A stretch of 64,000 bases of DNA. Origin: Rhodobacteraceae bacterium MED-G08 (GTDB lineage: Bacteria; Pseudomonadota; Alphaproteobacteria; Rhodobacterales; Rhodobacteraceae). Shown in pieces: positions 47,791-56,764 of this stretch. How positions within the stretch are numbered: the stretch's first letter is position 1; every line of letters starts with the position of its first letter. A program made the position numbers and the translations under genes. The notes under the pieces are model-generated. The model had not been told where the DNA came from, made no database searches, and was given only the letters and a program-made list of their open reading frames with translations. The stretch is from contig NTKT01000005.1 of the NCBI GenBank assembly GCA_002457055.1, forward strand, positions 1-64,000, in the 5' to 3' direction.

Positions 47791-49059
47791 TCATTTCAAC
47801 CATAAAGGTATTTTGTCTCGAGCTATAATTTCCTCCAAGGCTGGCCTCTCTCGTATAACTGAATATTCATGATTATTTGTTAAAACTTCTGGTACCAAAG
47901 GTCTTGTATTATACTCACTAGCCATTGCAGCTCCGTATGCTCCAGCAGAACGAAAAGCCACAAGATCACCCGAGCTACATTTTTTCATGGCGCGGGATTT
48001 AGCAAAAGTGTCCCCAGTCTCGCAAACTGGACCAACTACGTCATAAATCGCGTTCTCTTGGTTTGAAGAATATTTTTTGACTGGAACTATATCATGATAT
48101 GCTTCGTAGAGAGCTGGACGCAATAAATCATTCATTGCTGCATCCAAAATTAAAAATTCCCTGTCGTGACCTTTTTTAATGTAAATTACCTCTGAAACTA
48201 GCAAACCAGCATTACCGACCAATAGTCTTCCAGGCTCGATTTCTATTTCACAATTTAGGTGGCCTAATACTCTTTTAACCATTTCACCATATTCTTTTGG
48301 TGTTGGAGGGCTGCCATCTTCCAATCCATATGGAATACCCAAACCACCACCCAAATCAAGTCGTTTGATTTCATGCCCATCAGACCTCAAGACGTCAGTA
48401 AGATCAGCGATTTTCTTATATGCTTTCTCAAAAGGTAAAAGTTGAGTAAGTTGACTACCTATGTGGAGATCTATTCCCACAACCTGTATACCGGGTAGTG
48501 AAGCAGCTCTTGCATAAACTTCTCTTGCCCTTGATATTGGTATTCCAAATTTGTTCTCAGCCTTACCTGTGGCAATTTTTTCATGAGTTTTGGCGTCGAC
48601 GTCTGGATTTACTCTTATACTTATTGGCGCTACTCGGTTCATATCATGAGCTATGCCTGATAATACTAATAGTTCCTCCTCAGACTCAACATTGAACTGT
48701 CGCACCCCCTCATGCAGGGCGAGTTTCATCTCAGTACCAGTTTTTCCAACTCCCGAAAAAACGATACGGCTACCATCTACACCAGCTTCTCTGGCTCGTT
48801 TATATTCACCACCAGAAACAACGTCCATTCCAGCACCAAATTTTGCCAATGTTTTTAAAATAGCCTGATTTGAGGCAGCCTTAACAGCATAACATATCAA
48901 GTGATCAACACCACTGAGAGCGCCTTCAAATAGATCAAAATGTCTACGCAGGGTTGCAGTAGAGTAAATATAAAATGGTGTCCCTACTTCTTTCGCAATC
49001 TCTTGTATTGAGACTTCTTCGGCGTGAAGAATGCCCTCCTTATAAGAAAAATGATCCAT
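47791..49059 (-). CDS. lysA: Diaminopimelate decarboxylase
   Basis: PLP-dependent last step of lysine synthesis. The PLP lysine lies in CYAVKA (Lys60), with HIGSQL, DLGGGLGIPYG, EPGRLLVGNAG, GPVCETGDTFA and GAYGAAMASEYNTRP all visible. 422 residues. It follows the tiny lipoprotein gene and argH, the argH-lptM-lysA order common in proteobacteria. It converges with the zinc-ribbon gene across 21 bases. Confidence 0.97.
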   Translation of the reverse strand: MDHFSYKEGILHAEEVSIQEIAKEVGTPFYIYSTATLRRHFDLFEGALSGVDHLICYAVKAASNQAILKTLAKFGAGMDVVSGGEYKRAREAGVDGSRIVFSGVGKTGTEMKLALHEGVRQFNVESEEELLVLSGIAHDMNRVAPISIRVNPDVDAKTHEKIATGKAENKFGIPISRAREVYARAASLPGIQVVGIDLHIGSQLTQLLPFEKAYKKIADLTDVLRSDGHEIKRLDLGGGLGIPYGLEDGSPPTPKEYGEMVKRVLGHLNCEIEIEPGRLLVGNAGLLVSEVIYIKKGHDREFLILDAAMNDLLRPALYEAYHDIVPVKKYSSNQENAIYDVVGPVCETGDTFAKSRAMKKCSSGDLVAFRSAGAYGAAMASEYNTRPLVPEVLTNNHEYSVIRERPALEEIIARDKIPLWLK

Positions 49060-49175
49060 TTAAAAACACCTAATTAAAAGCTTGGGAAATAATTCCGATA
49101 CATATTGTAGACAATCCTGGAAAATGTAAATGAGGTCAGAGTATATAATAATAACCACTAATCTTTTACTAGGCC

Positions 49176-49271
49176 TCAGTTAGTCAAATCTAAGGATTTA
49201 GGTGTCGGGGCTCCATCGATACCACACCCGTTTAAGGCAACTGAGAAAACTATAATCAATATAAATTTCAT
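49176..49271 (-). CDS. 31-residue lipoprotein between argH and lysA (LptM/YifL-like)
   Basis: A 31-residue frame whose ATG overlaps the argH stop as ATGA. The product is a short lysine-started hydrophobic signal ([16 protein letters not shown]) with a lipobox ALNGC, so Cys16 is the predicted lipidated residue, then [16 protein letters not shown]. The CG-x-x-G-x-x-x-P pattern and the position between argH and lysA match LptM (YifL), which in E. coli assists LptD assembly. The assignment is from motif and locus; the mature part is only 16 residues. Coupling to argH is inferred from the overlap. Confidence 0.8.
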   Translation of the reverse strand: MKFILIIVFSVALNGCGIDGAPTPKSLDLTN

Positions 49272-50662
49272 AACTCTAAGGTCTTTCTCCAACGGGCAAT
49301 CTGACTTCTTACTTGAGACGGGGCCGTCCCTCCATATGAGGACCTTGAGGCAACCGAGTTTTGTACTGAAAGAACAGAGTAGATATCTTCAGTAATTCTA
49401 TCATCTACCTCTCGCATTACAGCTAGATCCAGATCACATAGCTCACATTTTTTTACTTCCGCCCTTTGCACTATTTGGCCGGTGATATGATGTGCTTCTC
49501 TAAACGGCAAATTCAATTTTTGAACCAGCCAGTCTGCCAAATCTGTTGCAGTAGAAAATCCAAAATGTGCTGCTGCCTCCATATTTTCCTTATTTGCTTT
49601 GAGATCTTTAATCATCCCACTCATAGCTGCTAGAGCAACCATCAAATTATCGGCGGCATCAAATACCTGCTCCTTATCCTCTTGCATGTCTTTTGAGTAA
49701 GCCAAAGGAAGTCCTTTCATCACAATCATAAGTGCTACATTTGCACCAAAAATTCTACCGATTTTGGCTCTTATCAATTCAGCAGCATCAGGATTTTTCT
49801 TTTGAGGCATTATTGATGACCCAGTTGAAAAACGATCGGAAAGTGAAATTAAATTAAATTGCGCTGAAGACCAAATTACCAATTCCTCTGCTAATCGACT
49901 TAAATGCATAGCACAAATCGATGAAACTGACAAAAATTCTAGTGCAAAATCTCTGTCACTAACAGCATCCAAAGAATTTGCTGAGGGAGCTTTAAAATGT
50001 AGGGACGACGATGTTTTTTCTCGATTTATTGGAAATGACGTTCCAGCCAGGGCAGCTGAGCCCAACGGACATTCGTTCATCCGCTCTCTAGCATCGGTAA
50101 ATCTCGACAGATCTCTGCTGAACATTTCTACATAAGCCATCATATGATGGCCCCAAGTCACCGGTTGTGCCATTTGTAAATGAGTAAATCCAGGCATTAC
50201 CCAATCAACTCCCAATTCAGCCTGATCCAAGAGAGCTTCTATTAACGACTTGATTAACTTTTGTGAAAAATCAATTTGATCACGAACCCATAATCGAAAA
50301 TCAGTAGCAACTTGATCATTTCGAGACCGAGCGGTGTGGAGCCTTCCCGCAGGGTCTCCAATTATTTCTTTAAGGCGCGCCTCAACATTCATGTGAATGT
50401 CCTCGAGAGCTCTATCAAAAACAAATTCATTTTTTTTGATCTGCAACCCAATTTGATCAAGCCCGCCAACGATAGATTTATAGTCTTCTTCACTAATTAT
50501 GCCTTGATCTGAAAGCATTTTAGCATGAACTTTTGAAGCTAATATATCGTGCTCTGCTAATCGCTTGTCAAAGTCGATGGAAGCATTAATTTCATCCATA
50601 AGGGAATCTTGTCCGCCGGCAAACCTGCCGCCCCACATTAGGTTAGCTTTTTCTTGCGTCAT
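49268..50662 (-). CDS. argH: Argininosuccinate lyase
   Basis: Cleaves argininosuccinate to arginine and fumarate. Seen in 464 residues: [11 protein letters not shown] at the N terminus, [17 protein letters not shown], the signature [20 protein letters not shown] with the catalytic serine loop, and [13 protein letters not shown]. The ATG has AAAGG seven bases upstream. It diverges from tlpA with only 22 bases between the start codons. The last four bases overlap the start of the small lipoprotein gene. Confidence 0.98.
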   Translation of the reverse strand: MTQEKANLMWGGRFAGGQDSLMDEINASIDFDKRLAEHDILASKVHAKMLSDQGIISEEDYKSIVGGLDQIGLQIKKNEFVFDRALEDIHMNVEARLKEIIGDPAGRLHTARSRNDQVATDFRLWVRDQIDFSQKLIKSLIEALLDQAELGVDWVMPGFTHLQMAQPVTWGHHMMAYVEMFSRDLSRFTDARERMNECPLGSAALAGTSFPINREKTSSSLHFKAPSANSLDAVSDRDFALEFLSVSSICAMHLSRLAEELVIWSSAQFNLISLSDRFSTGSSIMPQKKNPDAAELIRAKIGRIFGANVALMIVMKGLPLAYSKDMQEDKEQVFDAADNLMVALAAMSGMIKDLKANKENMEAAAHFGFSTATDLADWLVQKLNLPFREAHHITGQIVQRAEVKKCELCDLDLAVMREVDDRITEDIYSVLSVQNSVASRSSYGGTAPSQVRSQIARWRKTLEL

Positions 50663-50684
50663 TAATGAACCTTTCGGAGTCTAT

Positions 50685-51260
50685 ATGAACAAAATTCAAT
50701 ATGCTGTTCTTTACACCTCATTTTTATTGATCGCAAATGTCCTTTCTGCAAATGAAACAAAATTTGGTGAACTCAATAATCTCAAATTTGGTGATATGAA
50801 AAAAATGATACTATCAAATAACTTTTTTAGTGCACCAAATAACGTTTTTTTTGACCAAGATGGAAACGAAATAACACTACAACAATTTCAAGGGCGCGTA
50901 ACCCTAGTAAACTTTTGGGCAACATGGTGCGCACCTTGTCGCGAAGAAATGCCTAGCCTTGAAACTCTGTCAAACCAGCTTGGAAGTGATAGTTTTCAAA
51001 TTCTCACAATCGCAACAATGCGCAGTAGTAGCGAAGCGATAGATAATTTCTTTAATGAGAATAACATTGTTAATCTTCCAAAATTCCGGGATCCGAAAGG
51101 CCAGCTTGCTCGCGCGTCGGGTGTTGCGGCTCTTCCATTGACAATATTATTAGACAAAAACGGTTATGAGATAGGTCGTTTAATTGGCGATGCGGATTGG
51201 TCTAAGTCTGCAACAATTGATTTTATTAAAAAAGCAGTGGAAATCGACGCAGCCAAGTGA
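50685..51260 (+). CDS. tlpA: TlpA-family thioredoxin-like thiol-disulfide protein
   Basis: Periplasmic TlpA/ResA-like thioredoxin. The ATG at 50685 with GGAG five bases upstream gives a signal-like N terminus (MNKIQYAVLYTSFLLIANVLSA, 1-22) and 191 residues. The redox site is NFWATWCAPCREEMPSLE (Cys82-x2-Cys85), and GVAALPLTILLDKNG carries the cis-proline. Such proteins reduce apocytochrome or Cu-site cysteines, which fits an organism with aa3 oxidase. The frame extends 40 codons further upstream inside argH, which I reject. Confidence 0.92.
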   Translation: MNKIQYAVLYTSFLLIANVLSANETKFGELNNLKFGDMKKMILSNNFFSAPNNVFFDQDGNEITLQQFQGRVTLVNFWATWCAPCREEMPSLETLSNQLGSDSFQILTIATMRSSSEAIDNFFNENNIVNLPKFRDPKGQLARASGVAALPLTILLDKNGYEIGRLIGDADWSKSATIDFIKKAVEIDAAK

Positions 51261-51284
51261 ATTCATCAGGTATCCTTATTTTTA

Positions 51285-53036
51285 TTATTGAAGTACCCCG
51301 AACAATTCACGGAATTCAGTTGATGTTTTGTATATCTTACTAGGCCTATCAAAACCAACTATTCTACCCTTTTCAAGCATCAAGACTTTGTCCACGTACT
51401 CAAATAGTGCGGGTCTGTGAGTGACAAATATAACCGTTTCATTTTTTAGAGTTTTCAACAGAGCTGTCATAATTTCACGCTCATTTTCTACGTCTAAAGC
51501 ACTTGTCGCTTCATCAAATATGTATATCGATGCTTTTTTTAATAGACCCCGTGCTATTGCAACCCTTTGTTTCTGACCACCAGACAAATTTGAACCATTA
51601 GCACCTACCCTTGTTTGCAATCCTAATGGAAAGTCTTCTGCAAAACCGTCAACTTGGGCACTCTTTACTGCAGCTATGATTTCCTCTTGGGAAGCACCGG
51701 CAAAACCATCCTTTATATTTTCCTCAATTGTATCATCAAATAAGAAAACATCCTGGCTTATAAAAGCAATATGATTTTTTAGATCCATAGGTGAGATTGA
51801 TGATATATCCATCGTGCCGATTTCGATCATGCCATCAGTAGGGCTATAGAAACCGAGAATTAAGTCGACGAGCGTTGATTTGCCAGCTCCAGACTTTCCA
51901 ACAATTGCGACTTTATCTCCGGGTTGTAAATTAAAACTCACCTTGTTGATTGATACCTCATCATTTTCATAACCAAACGAGACATCAGAGAAAGTTACGC
52001 TTCCATTGCCACTTTGTAACGATTTATTTCCGTAGCTGACACTTTGTGGCTTAGTATCAATTAATCTGAACATAAAAAATGATTGCGTCAGCGATTTCTG
52101 TAATTCGACCCAAAGTTTCGAAATTTTAGATGCTGGTTGATAAGCTAGAAGAAACGCTGTTATAAAAGCTGTAAATTCCCCTGGAGTTTTCCCATAGGTA
52201 ATTGTCTGCCAGGCTGCATAAATCACAAATACACCTAGCACTAAACCACCCAGAAACTCCATTATTGGATGGGTCGCGGCGGTTACCTTGCTAATTCCAA
52301 AGATCCGATCTTCTAATGCATCTACAGAAGAATTAAATTTTTCTATAGATTTACGTTCCAAATTATAACTTTTTACAGTACGAACACCCGCTAGAGCTTC
52401 TGAACCTGCTGCAAAATAATGTCCAGATAGATCCGTTTCCTCCTTGGCAACCTTTCTAATTTTCCGAGAAAGGAACGAAACCAAACCAAAGATGATGGGA
52501 ATTATAACTATCGAATAAAGCGTCATCAGAGCATCTTGAAGGAACATAACAACAAAGAGCGCCACGAGCGTTAGTACTTCAGTCAAAAACCTGGAGCAGA
52601 CAGCTGTCACTGCTTGGCCTGCGGCCATACCGTACAATCGGATCTGCGCCATATGATCAGAGGCATGTTTTCCATTGAAAAAACTTATTTCTCTTCTGAG
52701 CGTTTTTTGAAAAGCTTCTTTTTGGTAAAAACTGGAAATGGATCGATTAAGAACCGTCTGAAGAACAGCATTACCGTAGTGAAATAGGCTTTTCGAGAAT
52801 GACACAAAAATAACTATGATTGCTACTTCAATCGCTGCTCCTGCATCTTTCGCAACGAAAACATCGTTTACAATTAACTTGGTTGTATAGGCAAGCGCCG
52901 CTGTAAAAACGGAAACACCAACCATACACAGAATAGATGCAGTAATAATCTTTTTTCTGTTTGGAATAGTTTCTTTAATTAAACGCTTAGCAGTTTTTAA
53001 TGCGTCATCGCCAGTTGGTGTATTAACCGATTCCAT
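51285..53036 (-). CDS. ABC transporter, fused membrane and ATPase domains (MsbA/lipid-exporter-like)
   Basis: Half-transporter of 583 residues: six N-terminal membrane helices (about 30-330) and a nucleotide-binding domain with Walker A GKSGAGKST (about 378-386), signature LSGGQKQRVAIARGLL, Walker B IYIFDEATSALD and H-loop VTHRP. MsbA-like lipid A flippases and multidrug exporters share this build; AYQPASKISKLWVELQKSLTQ fits MsbA. The exact substrate cannot be decided. It converges with tlpA (24 bases) and its promoter must lie in the gap after 53036. Confidence 0.88.
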   Translation of the reverse strand: MESVNTPTGDDALKTAKRLIKETIPNRKKIITASILCMVGVSVFTAALAYTTKLIVNDVFVAKDAGAAIEVAIIVIFVSFSKSLFHYGNAVLQTVLNRSISSFYQKEAFQKTLRREISFFNGKHASDHMAQIRLYGMAAGQAVTAVCSRFLTEVLTLVALFVVMFLQDALMTLYSIVIIPIIFGLVSFLSRKIRKVAKEETDLSGHYFAAGSEALAGVRTVKSYNLERKSIEKFNSSVDALEDRIFGISKVTAATHPIMEFLGGLVLGVFVIYAAWQTITYGKTPGEFTAFITAFLLAYQPASKISKLWVELQKSLTQSFFMFRLIDTKPQSVSYGNKSLQSGNGSVTFSDVSFGYENDEVSINKVSFNLQPGDKVAIVGKSGAGKSTLVDLILGFYSPTDGMIEIGTMDISSISPMDLKNHIAFISQDVFLFDDTIEENIKDGFAGASQEEIIAAVKSAQVDGFAEDFPLGLQTRVGANGSNLSGGQKQRVAIARGLLKKASIYIFDEATSALDVENEREIMTALLKTLKNETVIFVTHRPALFEYVDKVLMLEKGRIVGFDRPSKIYKTSTEFRELFGVLQ

Positions 53037-53382
53037 GATCTTGCCTTTAAAACTTTTAATTTAAGCGCTTGAATTCATACTCTTAAATTCAAGTAAACTA
53101 AAAGTCATTCTAAATCGACTTAATGATATTAAAACTACCGAGCTAACTATTAGCCTACAAAAAATCTCTTTGGAGTATTCTCTGCTGAGTCGATAAGAAG
53201 ATCTTATTTTAAATAGTGATGAATCTAAAAATATTAGGACCCTATTCCCAAGTTTTTATCAGTTGACGACAGTATTTCATACCGTTATTCCAATCTAAGG
53301 CACACTAACCTCCTAGGTATTTTTACTAAAAAGGTTCACTTTAATCCATTTTAATTGGTATAGTTGATGGAGTTTACATATT
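53037..53382. other. Gene-free region between the ABC transporter and the flavin reductase gene
   Basis: 346 bases of AT-rich sequence with no supported gene on either strand. It must carry the promoters of both divergent neighbours. A weak TTGACG...TATTCC pair (53263 and 53286) could be the plus-strand promoter, but I would not insist. The only clear structure is the 8-bp inverted repeat listed separately. Confidence 0.6.
53068..53093. repeat. Inverted repeat CTTGAATT-N10-AATTCAAG
   Basis: Perfect 8-base arms (53068-53075 and 53086-53093) with a 10-base spacer, 32 bases upstream of the ABC transporter start. It could be an operator of the transporter or a small hairpin. No protein family that binds this sequence comes to mind. 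Confidence 0.45.
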
Positions 53383-53850
53383 TTGGCTGATGTAACCGAT
53401 ATCAGTATTTACAAAGAAGCCTTAAGTCAATTTGCAACAGGGGTAACCATAGTGACCTGTGGCTCAGAGCAAGGGCCGGTGGGAATTACTGTAAATAGTT
53501 TTACGAGTGTTTCCTTAAACCCACCTTTGGTGCTTTGGTCTGCAGCCAAAGATTCAAAACGTCACGACTATTTTGCCAATTCAAATCATTTTGCTATACA
53601 TGTCTTAAAAAAACAGCAAATCGATTTGTGTTCTGCGTTTGTCAAGCCGACCCAGGGGTTTGAAGAGATAGATTGGGAATATAATTCAGATGGAGTTCCT
53701 ATTATTAATGATTGTTTGGCATTGTTTGAGTGTTCATTTTACTCCAAACACGAAGGTGGCGATCACACAATATTTGTGGGGCATGTGAATAGTTTCAACG
53801 TCAGTAAAGGCGATCCTCTCATTTTCCTTCAAGGCCAGTATTCAACATAA
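53383..53850 (+). CDS. Flavin reductase-like domain protein
   Basis: A 155-residue FMN-binding protein of the flavin reductase (HpaC/NTAB-like) fold. Visible: ALSQFATGVTIVTCGS at the N terminus, ITVNSFTSVSLNPPLVLWSA (flavin-binding), FAIHVLKKQQIDLCSAF, and DHTIFVGHVNSF. It starts with TTG, with GGAG upstream. Such proteins supply reduced flavin to monooxygenases or act alone; no oxygenase is encoded in the window. It precedes the agl operon by 228 bases but is probably separate from it. Confidence 0.88.
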   Translation: MADVTDISIYKEALSQFATGVTIVTCGSEQGPVGITVNSFTSVSLNPPLVLWSAAKDSKRHDYFANSNHFAIHVLKKQQIDLCSAFVKPTQGFEEIDWEYNSDGVPIINDCLALFECSFYSKHEGGDHTIFVGHVNSFNVSKGDPLIFLQGQYST

Positions 53851-53983
53851 ACTATTGATCTCAAGGATTGTTTCTAATCTTAAGTAGACTACTCTCTTTT
53901 AAGTTTCTCTAAAATTTTATTCTGACGTTAGACGTTATTCGTTACATTCAATAAAATTGATACTTGCAGGACTAAAATTCAAA

Positions 53984-54016
53984 TGTTAGCGTTCACATTA
54001 GCACTCAGATGCTAAC
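53984..54016. promoter_or_regulatory. Cluster of TTAGC half-sites upstream of aglE (LacI-type operator candidate)
   Basis: TGTTAGCGTTCACA (53984-53997) is a partly symmetric 14-base element (5 of 7 pairs) of the LacI-family type. It is followed by TTAGCA-N6-TGCTAA (53998-54015), a perfect inverted repeat. Three TTAGC or GCTAA half-sites thus occur within 33 bases, 63 bases before the aglE start. Alpha-glucoside operons are usually controlled by a LacI-family AglR, but no such gene is in the window, so the regulator is unknown. Confidence 0.45.
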
Positions 54017-54078
54017 CAATAGCCAAATTATTTGTAATTCAATATTGCAAAGACAAAAATATTCTTGGGAGGGAATTT

Positions 54079-55419
54079 ATGGCCTTAAAAAATAAATTAA
54101 CCACAACAGCAGCACTCCTTGCTGCTTCCTACGCTTTCGGAAGTGTGGCATATGCCGACGTCTGCGATACGCCGTCGAAGCTAGGCGATATGGGAAGTTT
54201 TCCAGGTGAAGTCATTACCATTCAAGGCTCACTGCTAGGAACAGACCAGGAGATGCTTCTAAATACCGTTAGTTGCTTTGAAAAAGCCACTGGGGCAAAA
54301 ATCCAATATTCTGGCTCACGAGACTTTGCAGCCCTAGTTGTCGCTGACATGCGCTCAAATAATCCACCAAATATAGCAATCTTTCCCCAACCGGGTCTTG
54401 CAGCAGATATGGCGGCAGAAGGTCACTTAGTTCCCATTGGCGATGAAGCCGCCGCGTGGATGAAAGATAACTATGGTGCAGGTTCATCATGGGTTGATCT
54501 CGGGACCTATGCAGATGCTAACGGTAACGATCATTTTTATGGGTTTGCCTATAAAATGGATCTTAAATCTTTGGTTTGGTATTCACCTGAGCAATTCGAA
54601 GATAATGGCTATGAAATACCAGCCACGATGGAAGAACTAATCGAGCTCTCAGACCAAATGGTGGCGGATGGCAATACCCCTTGGTGTATTGGTGTGGAAT
54701 CCGGCAATGCTACTGGATGGACCGCAACTGATTGGATGGAAGACATAATGTTGCGTACGACATCTGCAGAAAATTATGACCGTTGGGTTTCAAATGACCT
54801 AGCATTCAACAGCCCAGAAGTAATCAACGCAATGGAGCTGTATGGAAAATTCTCTCGAAACGACGATTACGTTGCAGGTGGGGCATCATCAGTTGCCACC
54901 ACATCTTTTGGGGATGCTCCAAAGGGTTTATTCACATCACCGCCAAGCTGTATGATGCACCGTCAAGCATCCTTCATTACCGGTTTTTTCCCTGATAAAG
55001 GTGCAGAAGTCGCGCGCGGTGAGGCTGATGCTTTCTACTTCCCACCTTTTGCGTCCGGAAATTTGGGTAACCCAGTACTTGGTGCGGGAACGCTTTACAC
55101 AATGGCTAAAGACTCCCCTGCTACGCGTGCGTTTTTCAAATATTTGCAAGAAGCCTCTGCTCATGAAGCTTGGATGCAGCAGGGTGTCTTCCTAACTGCG
55201 CACAAGGGGGCAGACTTATCTGCTTACGCGACACCTCTGCTACGAAAGCAGGGAGAAATATTGGCTAATGCTACAACATTTCGTTTTGATGCTTCTGATT
55301 TAATGCCTGGCGCTATCGGAGCTGGAGCTTTCTGGAGTGAAATGACAGCTTTTGCAAACGGTCAAGATGCAAATACAACGGCTGATAATATTCAGTCAGC
55401 ATGGGACGCTATTAAATAA
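54079..55419 (+). CDS. aglE: Alpha-glucoside ABC transporter, periplasmic binding protein
   Basis: Solute-binding protein (extracellular family 1) for alpha-glucosides. 446 residues: signal peptide 1-26 (ASYAFGSVAYA), then a two-lobe binding domain. FPGEVITIQGSLLGTDQEML, SRDFAALVVADMRSNNPPNIAIFPQPG, PWCIGVESGNATGWTATDWMED and FPPFASGNLGNPVLGAG are typical AglE. A very strong ribosome-binding site (GGGAGGG) precedes the ATG. It is the first gene of the operon, followed by an intra-operon hairpin. Substrate class (maltose, trehalose, sucrose, maltosylglycerate or similar) is inferred from the neighbours. Confidence 0.93.
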   Translation: MALKNKLTTTAALLAASYAFGSVAYADVCDTPSKLGDMGSFPGEVITIQGSLLGTDQEMLLNTVSCFEKATGAKIQYSGSRDFAALVVADMRSNNPPNIAIFPQPGLAADMAAEGHLVPIGDEAAAWMKDNYGAGSSWVDLGTYADANGNDHFYGFAYKMDLKSLVWYSPEQFEDNGYEIPATMEELIELSDQMVADGNTPWCIGVESGNATGWTATDWMEDIMLRTTSAENYDRWVSNDLAFNSPEVINAMELYGKFSRNDDYVAGGASSVATTSFGDAPKGLFTSPPSCMMHRQASFITGFFPDKGAEVARGEADAFYFPPFASGNLGNPVLGAGTLYTMAKDSPATRAFFKYLQEASAHEAWMQQGVFLTAHKGADLSAYATPLLRKQGEILANATTFRFDASDLMPGAIGAGAFWSEMTAFANGQDANTTADNIQSAWDAIK

Positions 55420-55440
55420 TAGTATCCGCAACATGACTTT

Positions 55441-55469
55441 TAAGAGCACAGGGTAAACCTGTGCTCTTA
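55441..55469 (+). terminator. Intra-operon hairpin between aglE and aglF
   Basis: A perfect 12-base stem (TAAGAGCACAGG / CCTGTGCTCTTA) with a 5-base loop, 22 to 50 bases after the aglE stop and followed by a short T-containing stretch. Such a structure can act as a partial terminator or protect the 3' end of the aglE message, giving more binding protein than permease. It looks the same on both strands. Confidence 0.7.
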
Positions 55470-55496
55470 TTCTATTGATCATAGGTAAATACGTAT

Positions 55497-56750
55497 ATGC
55501 GTTCGATCCAATCCATAATATTCAGCAATAGCCTTGCTATCGTATTAACCATTGTTTGTGTGTTACCCCTAACTGCCGTTTTTATTTTTTCATTAACTTC
55601 ACCAATAGATGATGCTTTTGCGAGTTTTGGTCTCTGGCTTCATAATAAATATGGATGGTCTGTTTCCACTTTTGTAACTGAACTCAGATTTGCAAAGGTT
55701 GGTTTTGCTTTACGCTCTGTAGTTATCGCATTGTTCATATCGTTTTTATACTATTGGATTTCTAATTGGCTAAACTTTGGATTGGCTAAAGTTAGATCCA
55801 ATAAGTCAATTGCCAAAAGATCTGTTGTTATTGAAACGATACAACCTTGGATATTCGTTGGACCAGCACTCGTACTGCTTTTGCTATTTTTACTTATACC
55901 AGCGCTGACAACCTTAAAAATTTCATTCACTGAACCTGGTGGCGGCGCCTCGTTAAATAACTATGCATTCCTTTGGGATTCTGACGCTTTGGGATACCTT
56001 CAATTTAGGTTGGCGATGAGAAATAGTTTAATGTGGCTTATTCTTGTACCGTCGCTTTGCATAATTTTTGGCTTATTGATTGCTGTTCTGGCAGACTCCG
56101 TAAGTTGGGGTGTTGTGGCAAAGACATTTATCTTTGTGCCTTTGGCTATCTCGTTCGTAGGAGCAGCTGTTATATGGAGAAATATTTTTGCTGGCGGCGG
56201 AATTGAACCTCAGCAAGCAATCAATGGAGCCACACCATCTTATCAAATCGGTCTTCTAAAAGCACTTCTAGGACATACTCCTGAATATAATGAGCCTTTA
56301 TATAATCTAAAGTTTTGGGGAAACTTCTATCTGATGTGGATTATGGTGTGGATTAAGACTGGTTTTGCAATGGTAATTTTTTCTGCTGCTCTAAGAGGAG
56401 TGCCTCAGGAAACTGTTGAAGCTGCAATTATTGATGGAGCGAATCCAAGGCAACTATTTTTCCGAGTAAAATTACCACAAATTTTTTCAACAGTAGTCGT
56501 CGTTTGGACCTACCTTGTGACCGATGTATTAAAGGTTTTTGATATTCCATATGCATTATCGGCCAATGATGATGACAAACTATTGCTGGCCACTATGATG
56601 GAGGCAGCGATGAATACATGGTCAATTGGAGGCAACAATGTTGATAATTTGTTTGCCGCCATTGCAATTATGCTCATGCTTACCGTTATACCGCATATGA
56701 TTTTTCTTGGGTGGCGAATAAGACGCGAACAAAAACAACTCGGACACTAA
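55497..56750 (+). CDS. aglF: Alpha-glucoside ABC transporter permease
   Basis: Inner-membrane permease of the MalF/UgpA type, 417 residues. The EAA loop EAAIIDGANPRQLFFRVKLPQ is in the C-terminal part. LRGVPQETVEAA, WTYLVTDVLKVFDIPYAL and NVDNLFAAIAIMLML are typical AglF. The N-terminal 110 residues carry two extra hydrophobic segments (about 10-35, 70-95) not in the common AglF of about 330 residues. It begins 77 bases after aglE and ends just before aglG. Confidence 0.93.
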   Translation: MRSIQSIIFSNSLAIVLTIVCVLPLTAVFIFSLTSPIDDAFASFGLWLHNKYGWSVSTFVTELRFAKVGFALRSVVIALFISFLYYWISNWLNFGLAKVRSNKSIAKRSVVIETIQPWIFVGPALVLLLLFLLIPALTTLKISFTEPGGGASLNNYAFLWDSDALGYLQFRLAMRNSLMWLILVPSLCIIFGLLIAVLADSVSWGVVAKTFIFVPLAISFVGAAVIWRNIFAGGGIEPQQAINGATPSYQIGLLKALLGHTPEYNEPLYNLKFWGNFYLMWIMVWIKTGFAMVIFSAALRGVPQETVEAAIIDGANPRQLFFRVKLPQIFSTVVVVWTYLVTDVLKVFDIPYALSANDDDKLLLATMMEAAMNTWSIGGNNVDNLFAAIAIMLMLTVIPHMIFLGWRIRREQKQLGH

Positions 56751-56764
56751 GGATTTACTCTGTC

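Noticed and set aside
50565-50684. Forty extra N-terminal codons of tlpA
   Set aside because: They lie on the opposite strand of argH, and the ATG at 50685 has a good Shine-Dalgarno and begins a proper signal peptide.
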